Notes under the pieces: model-generated
Databases searched by the model: none
Told to the model about the DNA's origin: nothing
Seen by the model: only the letters and a program-made list of their open reading frames with translations
Translations under genes and position numbers: made by a program
Source of the DNA: Archivesica marissinica
Taxonomy: Eukaryota > Mollusca > Bivalvia > Venerida > Vesicomyidae
Reading direction: 5' to 3'
Length of the DNA: 64,000 nucleotides
Assembly (NCBI GenBank): GCA_014843695.1
Contig: CM026390.1
Span: 99,110,362 to 99,174,361 of the forward strand
In this document: piece after piece, positions 38,138-50,015 of the stretch
Layout: each line of letters opens with the position of its first letter
Numbering within the stretch: position 1 is the stretch's first letter

Positions 38138-38360
38138 AACAGAGATCTGCAGCTTTTTTATCATCAGACAAGACAAGTCCTTGCATACACATCTTATTCA
38201 CTGTGTCGCCATGCAATGTTGGGTTGGTGAGGACAGCCGTCTTATTACAGTAGTTTCTTACAGTCAGTTCATTTAACTTGGTGAGCTCTTCCAGTTGTGG
38301 ACAGGAATCTTGAGATGAGAGTCTTTTCCCAGTCATGTTGAACACAGCATACACCATGAT
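38138..38360 (-). CDS. Exon E10: unrecognised Cys-containing region
   Basis: Acceptor CTTTTACAAG|ATC and donor CTGTT|GTAAGT; phase 0 to phase 1, 223 bp. It continues E9 (NNGK-IMVYAVFNMTGKRLSS) and contains DSCPQLEELTKLNEL, NYCNKTAVLTNPT, MCMQGLVLSDDKKAADLC and ends C-W at the junction with E11. Five cysteines and sequons NMT and NKT suggest an extracellular fold between sushi and GCC2/GCC3. I do not recognise a named domain; the position corresponds to the spacer region of SVEP1-like proteins. Confidence 0.82.
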
Positions 38361-38384
38361 CTTGTAAAAGCAGAAGTTAAAACA

Positions 38385-39440
38385 CTATACAACATATTGT
38401 ATCCTGTGTGTGACGAAAGTCATACACTATACAACATATTGTATGCTGTGTGTGATGAAAGTCATACACTATACAACATATTGTATGCTGTGTGTGATGA
38501 AAGTCATACACTATACAACATATTGTATGCAGTGTGTGATGAAAGTCATACACTATACAACATATTGTATGCTGTGTGTGATGAAAGTCATACACTATAC
38601 AACATATTGTATGCAGTGTGTGATGAAAGTCATACACTATACAACATATTGTATGCTGTGTGTGATGAAAGTCATACACTATACAACATATTGTATGCAG
38701 TGTGTGTGACGAAAGTCATACACTATACAACATATTGTATGCTGTGTGTGATGAAAGTCATACACTATACAACATATTGTATGCAGTGTGTGATGAAAGT
38801 CATACACTATACAACATATTGTATGCAGTGTGTGATGAAAGTCATACACTATACAACATATTGTATGCAGTGTGTGATGAAAGTCATACACTATACAACA
38901 TATTGTATGCAGTGTGTGATGAAAGTCATACACTATACAACATATTGTATGCAGTGTGTGATGAAAGTCATACACTATACAACATATTGTATGCAGTGTG
39001 TGATGAAAGTCATACACTATACAACATATTGTATGCAGTGTGTGATGAAAGTCATACACTATACAACATATTGTATGCAGTGTGTGATGAAAGTCATACA
39101 CTATACAACATATTGTATGCAGTGTGTGATGAAAGTCATACACTATACAACATATTGTATGCAGTGTGTGATGAAAGTCATACACTATACAACATATTGT
39201 ATGCAGTGTGTGATGAAAGTCATACACTATACAACATATTGTATGCAGTGTGTGATGAAAGTCATACACTATACAACATACTGTATGCTGTGTGTGTGTG
39301 ATGAAAGTCATACACTATACAACATATTGTATGCTGTGTGTGTGATGAAAGTCATACACTATACAACATACTGTATGCTGTGTGTGTGATGAAAGTCATA
39401 CACTATACAACATACTGTATGCTGTGTGTGATGCAAGTTA
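38385..39440. repeat. 42-bp minisatellite, about 25 copies
   Basis: Unit gtgtgtgatgaaagtcatac plus actatacaacatattgtatgc. It contains the inverted arms ATACAA/TTGTAT. The units nearest E10 run into its acceptor region (TATAGTGTTTTAACTTC before CTTTTACAAG). A few units carry an extra gtgt. Length 42 is a multiple of 3, which explains long open frames on both strands; not coding. Confidence 0.92.
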
Positions 39441-40052
39441 AACACTATACAATGGATGAAAAGATCAATTGAATTGTTTGCAATGGTATAACAGCTAACA
39501 TGTCTGGTCACAGAAAATGGATTTGTGATTGTTCACACCTGTACAGTATTTGAGAGAACTTTATGGTAATTATGTTTTATTCTGTAATAATTTTTGCTTA
39601 TTGCTTGTTTTTCATCCAAAAATTTGTTTAATGTGGGGATGTTATTTTGTTTATTTATCTATATTTATATATATTGTTTATATTTTGTTTGTCATCGCTG
39701 CCGATAATTTTAACATTTCGTCTCCCTTTTGAAACATTGTCCACTGACTTATTGGAACCATATTAACTCCTGTTTGGGACCAATTAAGGATACGTTCATC
39801 AGGAATGTTATGTTCCCTCACAACGGTCTGTAAACATATTCTGCCTTACATTTGTAAATATACGACAATGGCGGCATAGCGACTTTCACAATGTGCAAAT
39901 AATATGATATAGCCAGAAATCATCCTAATGCAAACATTTCCGCCTGCGAAACGTAGGATATTACACAATTCGCAAACATTTTGACCCGATAAGTTATCAA
40001 CGTATATAGTAACAGCACTATACAACATGCTGTATGCTCTATGTGGTGCAAG
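39441..40052. other. Unique intron sequence
   Basis: About 610 bp of AT-rich intron in the E9-E10 interval. A low-complexity T-rich segment lies at 39580-39680. No exon with flanking splice sites and matching phase was found. Confidence 0.4.
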
Positions 40053-40297
40053 TTAACCCATTCAACCCCAAGTAACTGACATGGACTGGTGCATGATATT
40101 TTCAGACCAATAAATTAATAAGAAAATTACCTTTGGATCAGTTCATTTATCAAAATGGGTAATTTTATCTAAAAATAGTAATAATTATTACTGGCAAAAA
40201 GGGCAGATCCTGATGAGACGACTCGTCACGAGCCGGCTCATCTGGATCTACACTTTTCATAAGCCTATTTAGAGGCCTGTGGGGTTGAAAGGGTTAA
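40053..40297. mobile_element. TTAA-flanked MITE, copy 1
   Basis: Begins TTAACCCATTCAACCCCA and ends with the inverse (TGGGGTTGAAAGGGTTAA). The TTAA ends and a CCC start are the hallmark of piggyBac-type elements. In the middle is a near-perfect hairpin (GATGAG...CTCGT/ACGAG...CTCATC). A second copy is at 52671-52914. No coding capacity. Confidence 0.82.
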
Positions 40298-40400
40298 AAT
40301 ACATCATATATTTCCATCACAGTGCAGAGAAATAAAAAGCCTAATTTTGCTTAAAATTACATCATAGAAATGTTGACAACTTCATATTTTGACAACTAAC

Positions 40401-40585
40401 CTTGCCATTGTTCTTGTTGGACAGAACCCCTGCTACTGCAATCCTGGTACTGTCGGTTTCCAGAACATTCCGCAAGGTTCTATCTACAGCAGGTGTAAAA
40501 TCACAGTCACAGTTGATTCTAATACACAGGTCAGGAACCAGTGTCCAACTCACGTTATATTTCCAGATGGGACACTCACTGAGTT
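40401..40585 (-). CDS. Exon E9: unrecognised region after the sushi domain
   Basis: Acceptor TTGTATTTCAG|AACTC and donor GGCAAG|GTTAGT; phase 1 to phase 0, 185 bp. It encodes ELSECPIWKYNVSWTL, then VPDLCIRINCDCDFTPAVD and a basic-acidic stretch ending SNKNNGK. The C-I-R-I-N-C-D-C cluster may pair with E10 cysteines. The sequon NVS is present. No named domain recognised. The acceptor plus the first about 65 bp of the exon are tandemly duplicated upstream (see 40586-40960). Confidence 0.82.
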
Positions 40586-40960
40586 CTGAAATACAATACA
40601 CAGGTCAGGAACCAGTGTCTAACACGCATTATTCTTCCAGATGGGACACTCACTGAGTTCTGAAATACAACACACAGGTCAGGAACCAGTGTCTAACACG
40701 TATTATTCTTCCAGATGGGACACTCACTGAGTTCTGAAATACAATACACAGGTCAGGAACCAGTGTCTAACACGCATTATTCTTCCAGATGGGACACTCA
40801 CTGAGTTCTGAAATACAACACACAGGTCAGGAACCAGTGTCTAACACGCATTATTCTTCCAGATGGGACACTCACTGAGTTCTGAAATACAATACACAGG
40901 TCAGGAACCAGTGTCTAACACGCATTATTCTTCCAGATGGGACACTCACTGAGTTCTGAA
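40586..40960 (-). repeat. 74-bp array of E9 acceptor plus 5' exon part
   Basis: Five extra copies of a 74-bp block lie directly upstream of E9. Acceptors (gagttctgaa on the plus strand) are spaced exactly 74 bp apart: 40581 (real), 40655, 40729, 40803, 40877 and 40951. Each block has TATTTCAG|AACTCAG and then about 65 bp of exon sequence. The copies read ELSECPIWKNNAC and then a TAG stop in the E9 frame, so inclusion would end translation. Confidence 0.9.
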
Positions 40961-42890
40961 ATTACATTACACAGTTCAGAAGGAACAAGATAGATACCCA
41001 CTGAGTTCTGAACTACATTACACAGTTCAGAAGGAACAAGATGGATACTCACTGAGTTCTGAACTACATTACACAGTTCAGAAGGAACAAGATGGATACT
41101 CACTGAGTTCTGAACTACATTACACAGTTCAGAGAACAAGATAGATACCCACTGAGTTCTGAACTACATTACACAGTTCAGAAGGAACAAGATGGATACT
41201 CACTGAGTTCTGAACTACATTACACAGTTCAGAAGGAACAAGATAGATACCCACTAAGTTCTGAACTACATTACACAGTTCAGAAGGAATGAGATGGATA
41301 CTCACCGAGTTCTGAACTACATTACACAGTTCAGAAGGAATGAGGTGGATATTCACTGAGTTCTGAACTACATTACACAGTTCAGAAGGAACAAGATGGA
41401 TACTCACTGAGTTCTGAACTACATTACACAGTTCAGAAGGAATGAGATGGATACTCACTGAGTTCTGAACTACATTACACAGTTCAGAAGGAATGAGATG
41501 GATACTCACTGAGTTCTGAACTGCATTACACAGTTCAGAAGGAATGAGGTGGTTATTCACTTAGTTCTGAACTACATTACACAGTTCAGAAGGAATGAGA
41601 TGGATACTCACTGAGTTCTGAACTACATTACACAGTTCAGAAGGAATGAGGTGGTTATTCACTGAGTTCTGAACTACATTACACAGTTCAGAAGGAATGA
41701 GGTGGATATTCACTGAGTTCTGAACTACATTACACAGTTCAGAAGGAATGAGATGGATACTCACCGAGTTCTGAACTACATTACACAGTTCAGAAGGAAT
41801 GAGGTGGATATTAACTGAGTTCTGAACTACATTACACAGTTCAGAAGGAACAAGATGGATACTCACTGAGTTCTGAACTACATTACACAGTTCAGAAGGA
41901 ATGAGATGGATACTCACTGAGTTCTGAACTACATTACACAGTTCAGAAGGAATGAGATGGATACTCACTGAGTTCTGAACTACATTACACAGTTCAGAAG
42001 GAATGAGGTGGTTATTCACTGAGTTCTGAACTACATTACACAGTTCAGAAGGAATGAGATGGATACTCACTGAGTTCTGAACTACATTACACAGTTCAGA
42101 AGGAATGAGATGGATACTCACTGAGTTCTGAACTACATTACACAGTTCAGAAGGAATGAGGTGGTTATTCACTGAGTTCTGAATTACATTACACAGTTCA
42201 GAAGGAACAAGATGGATACTCACTGAGTTCTGAACTACATTACACAGTTCAGAAGGAATGAGATGGATACTCACTGAGTTCTGAACTACATTACACAGTT
42301 CAGAAGGAATGAGATGGATACTCACTGAGTTCTGAACTACATTACACAGTTCAGAAGGAATGAGGTGGTTATTCACTGAGTTCTGAACTACATTACACAG
42401 TTCAGAAGGAATGAGATGGATACTCACTGAGTTCTGAACTACATTACACAGTTCAGAAGGAATGAGGTGGTTATTCACTGAGTTCTGAACTACATTACAC
42501 AGTTCAGAAGGAATGAGATGGATACTCACTGAGTTCTGAACTACATTACACAGTTCAGAAGGAATGAGATGGATACTCACCAAGTTCTGAACTACATTAC
42601 ACAGTTCAGAAGGAATGAGGTGGATATTCACTGAGTTCTGAACTACATTACACAGTTCAGAAGGAACAAGATGGATACTCACTGAGTTCTGAACTACATT
42701 ACACAGTTCAGAAGGAATGAGATGGATACTCACTGAGTTCTGAACTACATTACACAGTTCAGAAGGAATGAGGTGGATATTCACTGAGTTCTGAACTACA
42801 TTACACAGTTCAGAAGGAACAAGATGGATACTCACTGAGTTCTGAACTACATTACACAGTTCAGAAGGAATGTGGTGGATACTCACTGAG
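40961..42890 (-). repeat. 51-bp array, about 38 copies, derived from the same acceptor
   Basis: Immediately upstream of the 74-bp array. On the minus strand each unit has TGTAGTTCAG followed by AACTCAGTGAGTATCC, so it keeps the E9 acceptor and first 12 exon bases (AACTCAGTGAGT), then diverges. Each unit thus holds an acceptor-like TTCAG six bases before a donor-like GTGAGTAT. The 17-codon period leaves a 441-codon open frame of a pure repeat; not a gene. Confidence 0.9.
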
Positions 42891-43110
42891 TTTTAAAACC
42901 TGTACTTAATATTCAGTCAATTTTGTAATACAAGTCTACGGAGCAGGATTAGTATTATTTCCTCACAGCTTTTGGATTTTATTATCAATGATTTCCAAAG
43001 AGGAAACTGCAGAAATAGAAAACTCCTGCTGATACCTGGCATGTAATAATGGCATTTCTATCACATAATCTTTAAAAGTCTTAAAGTGACACATAGAGAG
43101 GCATACTATC
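42891..43110. other. Unique intron sequence
   Basis: About 220 bp with no recognisable signal between the 51-bp array and a hAT-type MITE. Confidence 0.4.
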
Positions 43111-43118
43111 ATAGGACC

Positions 43119-43764
43119 ATAGCCTGGGAACAGGCGTTGATATATTTTGCCTGGTCAGTCAAATAAATTAATTTTAACACTGAGACTATTAATTGGGCCG
43201 TATTGAGTTTCTGATCATATCAAAGACGCATTAATCCTATTAATAGGCCTATTAGCACGTGACTTAATTAATGACGTACTTGAATCGAAAGCGAGGCACT
43301 GCAATGTTGATAAAACTTTATAATTGGCCGCTATTATTTACGGGTCAACGGAACGATAAATAGTTTTAAAAAGTACAATGTGCATCTGATTTTACATATT
43401 TACTCAATATTTAAGTCGTCCTTAGTTCAATTACGCCGAATCGACCCATTACCATCTAAACGTAATATTTAAAATCCGCCATCTCGTCGATATAACACAG
43501 AAATGGGATATTATATGTTTGCAATGTAAATGAGTCTGCTGGAGCATTTGTGTATATTAGGAAATGATCGTGTATAATCGTGCCTGTTCGGCAATTTCCG
43601 ATATAATTCCGTTTCTATATTTAGCGATATTATCTTGAGGAGTTGTTGTTCTTCAAATCTACAGTGTGTAAGTAATGGCGCTATGATCGGAAATCAAGTT
43701 TCCCCAGGCTGTCATTTTGCCAGAAGTTAAAAAGTGAAAAATCGACAGACTGGCACCCAAGCTA
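43119..43764. mobile_element. hAT-type MITE, copy 1, with 8-bp target duplication
   Basis: Starts ATAGCCTGGGAACAGG and ends GCACCCAAGCTA, short inverted ends (TAGC...GCTA). Exact 8-bp duplication ATAGGACC at 43111-43118 and 43765-43772. A related 684-bp copy at 51679 has its own 8-bp duplication. An internal CCCCAGGCTGTCATTTTGCC near the right end is conserved in both. No transposase frame. Confidence 0.85.
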
Positions 43765-43860
43765 ATAGGACCCCTACACCAAGACACAGCTCACACCAAT
43801 TTTCATACAATAAAATTTAATATAACCATAAATACATCAGATGACAATGAAGATACTGAC

Positions 43861-44058
43861 CTACAAGAACACAGTCTGGGATATAGTCTGATGGAGACCA
43901 AACGCCAACATCTTCAACACAAGTGTACTGCTCGGCTGGTTGTACAACAAACACAGAGTTAACCCTGCATTTTGCTGTACAAACGTTCGTAGCCATCTTT
44001 GTCTTGCATTTCATGCTAACATGTGTGGGTTCAGACAGTTGTGGACAACCAGGCACTG
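43861..44058 (-). CDS. Exon E8: sushi (CCP) domain
   Basis: Acceptor TTTGTTTCAG|CAGTG and donor TTGTAG|GTCAGT; phase 1 to phase 1, 198 bp. An earlier GT (CTT|GTAGGT) was rejected because it would be phase 0 and break the join with E9. It encodes PGCPQLSEPTHV...KC, a central C-x-A-K-C segment, YTC, and VGVWSPSDYIPDC. The start C-P, the W near the end and the final P-x-C are typical of sushi domains; one exon per sushi with 1-1 phase is the usual arrangement. Confidence 0.9.
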
Positions 44059-47000
44059 CTGAAACAAAGCAGCACACGTTCCACATAACACCCTGTATAT
44101 GCACCATACGTTCCACACAACACCCTGTATCAGCAGCACACGTTCCACATAACACTCTGTATCAGCAGCACACGTTCCACATAACACCCTGTATCAGTAT
44201 GACACGTTCCACACAACACCCTGTATCAGTACCACACGTTCCATATAACATCCTGTATCAGCAGCACATGCTCCACATAACACCCTGTATCAGTATGACA
44301 CATTCCACACAACACCCTGTATCAGCACCACACGTTCCACATAACACCCTGTATCAGTACCACACGTTCCACATAACATCCTGTATCAGTATGACACGTT
44401 CCACACAACACCCTGTATCAGCACCACACGTTCCACATAACACCCTGTATCAGTACCACACGTTCCACATAACATCCTGTATCAGCACCACACGTTCCAC
44501 ATAACACCCTGTATCAGTACCACACGTTCCACATAACATCCTGTATCAGCAGCACATGCTCCACATAACATCCTGTATCAGCACCACACGTTCCACATAA
44601 CACCCTGTATCAGTACCACACGTTCCACATAACATCCTGTATCAGCAGCACATGCTCCACATAACACCCTGTATCAGTATGACACGTTCCACACAACACC
44701 CTGTATCAGAACCACACGTTCCACACAACACCCTGTATCAGTACCACACGTTCCACATAACATCCTGTATCAGCACCACATGTTCCACACAACACCCTGT
44801 ATCAGCACCACACGTTCCACATAACATCCTGTATCAGCACCACATGTTCCACACAACACCCTGTATCAGTACCACACGTTCCACACAACACCCTGTATTA
44901 GCACCACATGTTCCACATAACACCCTGTATCAGCACCACACGTTCCACATCATAACACCCTATATCAGTATGACACGTTCCACATAACACCCTGTATCAG
45001 CACCACATGTTCCACACAATACCCTGTATCAGCAGCACACGTTCCACATAATACCCTGTATCAGTACCACACGTTCCACACAACACCCTGTATCAGTACT
45101 AAACGTTCCACACAACACCCTGTATCAGCACCACACGTTCCACACAACACCCTGTATCAGCACCACACGTTCCACACAACACCCTGTATCAGCACCACAC
45201 GTTCCACATAACACCCTGTATCAGTACCACACGTTCCACACAACACCCTGTATCAGCACCACACGTTCCACATAACACCCTGTATCAGTATGACACGTTC
45301 CACATAACATCCTGTATCAGCACCACACATTCCACACAACACCCTGTATCAGCACCACACATTCCACACAACACCCTGTATCAGTGCCACACGTTCCACA
45401 CAACACCCTGTATCAGCACCACACGTTCCACACAACACCCTGTATCAGTACTAAATGTTCCACATAACACCCTGTATCAGTACCACACATTCCACACAAC
45501 ACCCTGTATCAGCACCACACGTTCTACATAACACCCTGTATCAGCACCACACGTTCCACATAACACCCTGTATAAGCACCACATGTTCCACACAACACCC
45601 TGTATCAGCACCACATGTTCCACACAACACCCTGTATCAGCACCACACGTTCCACATAACATCCTGTATCAGCACCACATGTTCCACACAACACCCTGTA
45701 TCAGTACCACACGTTCCACACAACACCCTGTATTAGCACCACATGTTCCACATAACACCCTGTATCAGCACCACACGTTCCACATAACACCCTATATCAG
45801 TATGACACGTTCCACATAACACCCTGTATCAGCACCACATGTTCCACACAATACCCTGTATCAGCAGCACACGTTCCACATAATACCCTGTATCAGTACC
45901 ACACGTTCCACACAACACCCTTATCAGTACTAAACATTCCACACAACACCCTGTATCAGTACCACACGTTCCACACAACACCCTGTATCAGCACCACACG
46001 TTCCACACAACACCCTGTATCAGCACCACACGTTCCACATAACACCCTGTATCAGTACCACACGTTCCACACAACACCCTGTATCAGCACCACACGTTCC
46101 ACATAACACCCTGTATCAGTATGATATGTTCCACATAACATCCTGTATCAGCACCACACGTTCCACACAACAGCCTGTATCAGTACCACACGTTCCACAT
46201 AACATCCTGTATCAGCACCACACGTTCCACACAACAGCCTGTATCAGTACCACACGTTCCACATAACATCCTGTATCAGCACCACACGTTCCACACAACC
46301 CTGTATCAGCACCACACAACACCCTGTATCAGCACCACACATTCCACACAACACCCTGTATCAGCACCACACATTCCACACAACACCCTGTATCAGCACC
46401 ACACGTTCCACACAACATCCTGTATCAGCACCACATGTTCCACATAACACCCTGTATCAGTACTACATGTTCCACATAACACCCTGTATCAGTACCACAC
46501 ATTCCACACAACACCCTGTATCAGCACCACATGTTCCACATAACACCCTGTATCAGTACCACACATTCCACACAACACCCTGTATCATCACCACATGTTC
46601 CACACAACACCCTGTATCAGTACTACATGTTCCACATAACACCCTGTATCAGTACCACACATTCCACATAACACCCTGTATCAGTACCACACATTCCACA
46701 TAACACCCTGTATCAGTACTAAACGTTCCACATAACACCCTGTATCAGCACCACACGTTCCACATAACACCCTGTATCAGCACCACACATTCCACATAAC
46801 ACCCTGTATCAGCACCACATGTTCCACACAACACCCTGTATCAGCACCACATGTTCCACACAATACCCTGTATCAGTACCACACGTCCCACATAACACCC
46901 TGTATCAGTACCACACGTTCCACATAACACCCTGTATCAGCACCACACATTCCACATAACACCCTGTATCAGTATGACACGTTCCACATAATACCCTGTA

Positions 47001-48125
47001 TCAGTACCACACGTTCCACATAATACCCTGTATCAGTACTACACGTTCCACATAACACCCTGTATCAGCACCACACGTTCCACACCACACCCTGTATCAG
47101 CATCACATGTTCCACACAACACCCTGTATCAGTACCACATGTTCCACACAACACCCTGTATCAGCACCACATGTTCCACACAATACCCTGTATCAGTACC
47201 ACACGTCCCACATAACACCCTGTATCAGTACCACACGTTCCACATAACACCCTGTATCAGTATGACACGTTCCACATAATACCCTGTATCAGTACCACAC
47301 GTTCCACATAATACCCTGTATCAGTACTACACGTTCCACATAACACCCTGTATCAGCACCACACGTTCCACACCACACCCTGTATCAGCATCACATGTTC
47401 CACACAACATCCTGTATCAGTACTACATGTTCCACATAACACCCTGTATCAGCACCACACGTTCCACACCACACCCTGTATCAGCATCACATGTTCCACA
47501 CAACATCCTGTATCAGTACTACATGTTCCACATAACATCCTGTATCAGTACTACATGTTCCACATAACATCCTGTATCAGTACTACATGTTCCACACAAC
47601 ATCCTGTATCAGTACTACATGTTCCACATAACATCCTGTATCAGTACTACATGTTCCACATAACATCCTGTATCAGTACCACATGTTCCACACAACACCC
47701 TGTATCAGCATCACATGTTCCACATAACACCCTGTATCAGCATCACATGTTCCACACAACACCCTGTATCAGCATCACATGTTCCACACAACACCCTGTA
47801 TCAGCATCACATGTTCCACATAACACCCTGTATCAGCATCACACGTTCCACATAACATCCTGTATCAGTACCACACATTCCACACAACAGCCTGTATCAG
47901 CATCACATGTTCCACATAACATCCTGTATCAGCATCACATGTTCCACACAACACCCTGTATCAGTACCACACGTTCCACACAACACCCTGTATCAGCACC
48001 ACACGTTCCACACAACACCCTGTATCAGCATCACATGTTCCACACAACACCCTGTATCAGCACCAAACTTTCCACATAACACCCTGTATCAGTACTACAC
48101 GTTCCACACAACACCCTGTATATAA
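44059..48125. repeat. 32-bp minisatellite, about 127 copies
   Basis: Unit cagcaccacacgttccacac plus aacaccctgtat, with cagtacc, cagtatgac and cataac variants. It begins within about 15 bp of the E8 acceptor. Long blocks recur: a stretch starting near 44760 is repeated near 45660, about 0.9 kb away, so higher-order duplication has occurred. Not coding. Confidence 0.93.
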
Positions 48126-48410
48126 TACTAGAGAAATATACATGTCTCTGCAACATACGCTCCACACAACATTCATGTATAATACTAGAATTCTTTTTGA
48201 GAAATACAGATGTCTCTCCAAGTCATTAGTGTTGTGATTAATGTCTACAGAAAATTGGAAGACCCGACAGTTGATATTCGAGAGATAACATTTATCAAGT
48301 TTTTTATCATTTCAAGTCCATGTGACCTTGATCTTTGACCTTAACCTCAAAGTCATGTACTGAGCAGCATAGCCAATGTGCCCATACAGTTTGAAGGGTG
48401 ATGAGTTCAT
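48126..48410. other. Unique intron sequence with a dispersed-repeat fragment
   Basis: Non-array intron. The segment near 48315-48360 (tgaccttgatctttgacctt) and one near 48850-48900 resemble a tgaccttgacctt-rich dispersed repeat that I recall from bivalve genomes. No exon seen. Confidence 0.4.
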
Positions 48411-48665
48411 TGCTTCACAAGATATTGGTTGGAATATGACATGGACCTTTACCAAGATATTGGTTGGAATATGACATGGACCTTGACCAAGATATTGGTT
48501 GGAATATGACATGGACCTTGACCAAGATGTTGGTTGGAATATGACATGGACCTTGACCAAGATGTTGGTTGGAATATGACATGGACCTTGACCAAGATGT
48601 TGGTTGGAATATGACATGGACCTTGACCAAGATATTGGTTGGAATATGACATGGACCGTGACCAA
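48411..48665. repeat. 35-bp minisatellite, 7 copies
   Basis: Unit accaagatattggttggaat plus atgacatggaccttg; two variants (gatatt, gatgtt). In the E7-E8 intron, about 330 bp from the E7 donor. Confidence 0.93.
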
Positions 48666-48994
48666 CTTACACCAAAATCAATAGAGGTCATCTACTCATC
48701 ATCTAATTGTTTCAATAAAGTTTGAATGTTGTATATTGAACAGTTCTGAGGTTTATCTAGTAACTAACTTTACCCTGTTAATATGTCTACAAAGCTAGAG
48801 GACTGTATTCCCATTCCTGTATAAGATATTGATAGCAAATGTCTGTTCAATGTAAGGTGCCTGTGACCTTGACCTTACTTTTCAATGTGATTTTGACCAT
48901 TGGCCTAATTAACAAGATTTCAATGCTTTCCAAGTTTGAAGAGTGCGTGAGATTTGAAGCGTAATATATGAAGCGGTGAATCAAGATGTGCTAC

Positions 48995-49070
48995 CTGTCA
49001 CTTGTATGTGTATCCGACATGTTGCTGAATTCTCCATACTGTCAACTGCAGTAAATGTTACAACTGTATT
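48995..49070 (-). CDS. Exon E7: HYR domain, second half
   Basis: Acceptor CATTTCAG|AATAC and donor GTGACAG|GTAGCA; phase 0 to phase 1, only 76 bp. It encodes NTVVTFTAVDSMENSATCRI and then HIQVT. Joined to E6 (LIYE-NTVVTFTAVD) it gives the typical HYR ending V-T-F-x-A-x-D-x-x-x-N-x-A-x-C-x-I-x-V. Confidence 0.9.
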
Positions 49071-49239
49071 CTGAAATGATAAAATAATTTTAAAAATAAG
49101 CCTGTAACTGTAACCTTTTACAGCAGGTAGATTCTCATGTTGGTATAAATGCACACTTGTACACACTGCTCCATCAATGGGTTACTCATACATCATTGGA
49201 CTTTCAATCCAAATGTCAATATATATACTTACATACCTA

Positions 49240-49417
49240 CAGTCAAACCTGTCTTAAGCAGCCAGCCAAGGGAATCAGAGAAAGTGGCTGCTTAGCACAG
49301 GTGGCTGCTTAATAGAGGTCAAATATATAATAAAACAACCAAATGGGAATTTGGAAACTGGCTGCTTAATACAGGTTAGCTGCTTAATGGAGGTGACCAC
49401 TAACACAGGTTTGACTG
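49240..49417. mobile_element. 178-bp TA-flanked MITE, pogo/Tigger-like
   Basis: Inverted ends CAGTCAAACCTGTCTTA and CACAGGTTTGACTG with TA on both sides (49238-49239, 49418-49419). The interior repeats a ggctgcttaa motif. It shares the CAGTC start with the elements at 20120 and 23032 but belongs to another family. Confidence 0.82.
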
Positions 49418-49842
49418 TATACATATACACATATACATATATATCGATACATATTTAGTTTACAGGCGCGTCAGAAGGGACCTGACATTGGGGCTGCTTG
49501 AGAATCATAAAGGCCTTAAGTCCTCCTCCCAAACAATTTGGAAATCCAAAATGGGACAGACGTCATTTCCCAGTACACAGGTGGGGCTGCGACAGCTGCA
49601 TCTGCTGCGATGCATCTGGTTTATACAGGGTGGAAATTCAGGGCATTTCACACCTGAAGGGAACGAGCTACCACTGTGCTATCACGACTTCCACAATACA
49701 TATACATACAACACATATACATATATATTCATCATGCATTTCCATACATACATATACAATGGAGAGATTGCAGTAAACTGCCTAAACCTGTACCTGAATA
49801 TTTTTCTATAGTTCAAGAGTTAGTAGTGAAAGCAGCACATAC

Positions 49843-50015
49843 CTCATAAATCAAGAATGGTTGTGCAAAGTTGTCTGGCTGGATGGTTATTGTGGGTTCA
49901 AAACCAGAGTTGTCTACAGCAACAGGTATCCTTATTACAACTGGCATAGGCAGTTTGGAACCAATCACTTGCATATGTGTCTGTGGGCAATCAATGAACA
50001 CAGGACTTTCCATAT
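49843..50015 (-). CDS. Exon E6: HYR domain, first half
   Basis: Acceptor AACTTGTAG|ATATGG and donor TATGAG|GTATGT; phase 1 to phase 0, 173 bp. It encodes MESPVFIDCPQTHMQVIG and a valine-rich strand region (MPVVIRIPVAVDNSG), then ITIQPDNFAQPFLIYE. The P-V-F-I-D-C-P start is the HYR hallmark. With E5 the junction reads VPRCID-MESPVFIDCP, the common sushi-to-HYR link. The acceptor and first about 22 bases are the seed of the 43-bp array upstream. Confidence 0.9.

Noticed and set aside
36253..39389. Long plus-strand open frames of 13- and 14-residue repeats
   Set aside because: Units of 39 and 42 bp keep any stop-free frame open; antisense to the gene, no start context, no domain, both strands open.
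41561..42886. A 441-codon minus-strand frame of 17-residue repeats
   Set aside because: Product of the 51-bp intronic array; not linked to E8 or E9 in phase by a plausible exon structure.
43853..43870. E8 donor at CTT|GTAGGT
   Set aside because: Phase 0 there would break the reading frame into E9; the next GT (GTAG|GTCAGT) is phase 1 and a better donor.
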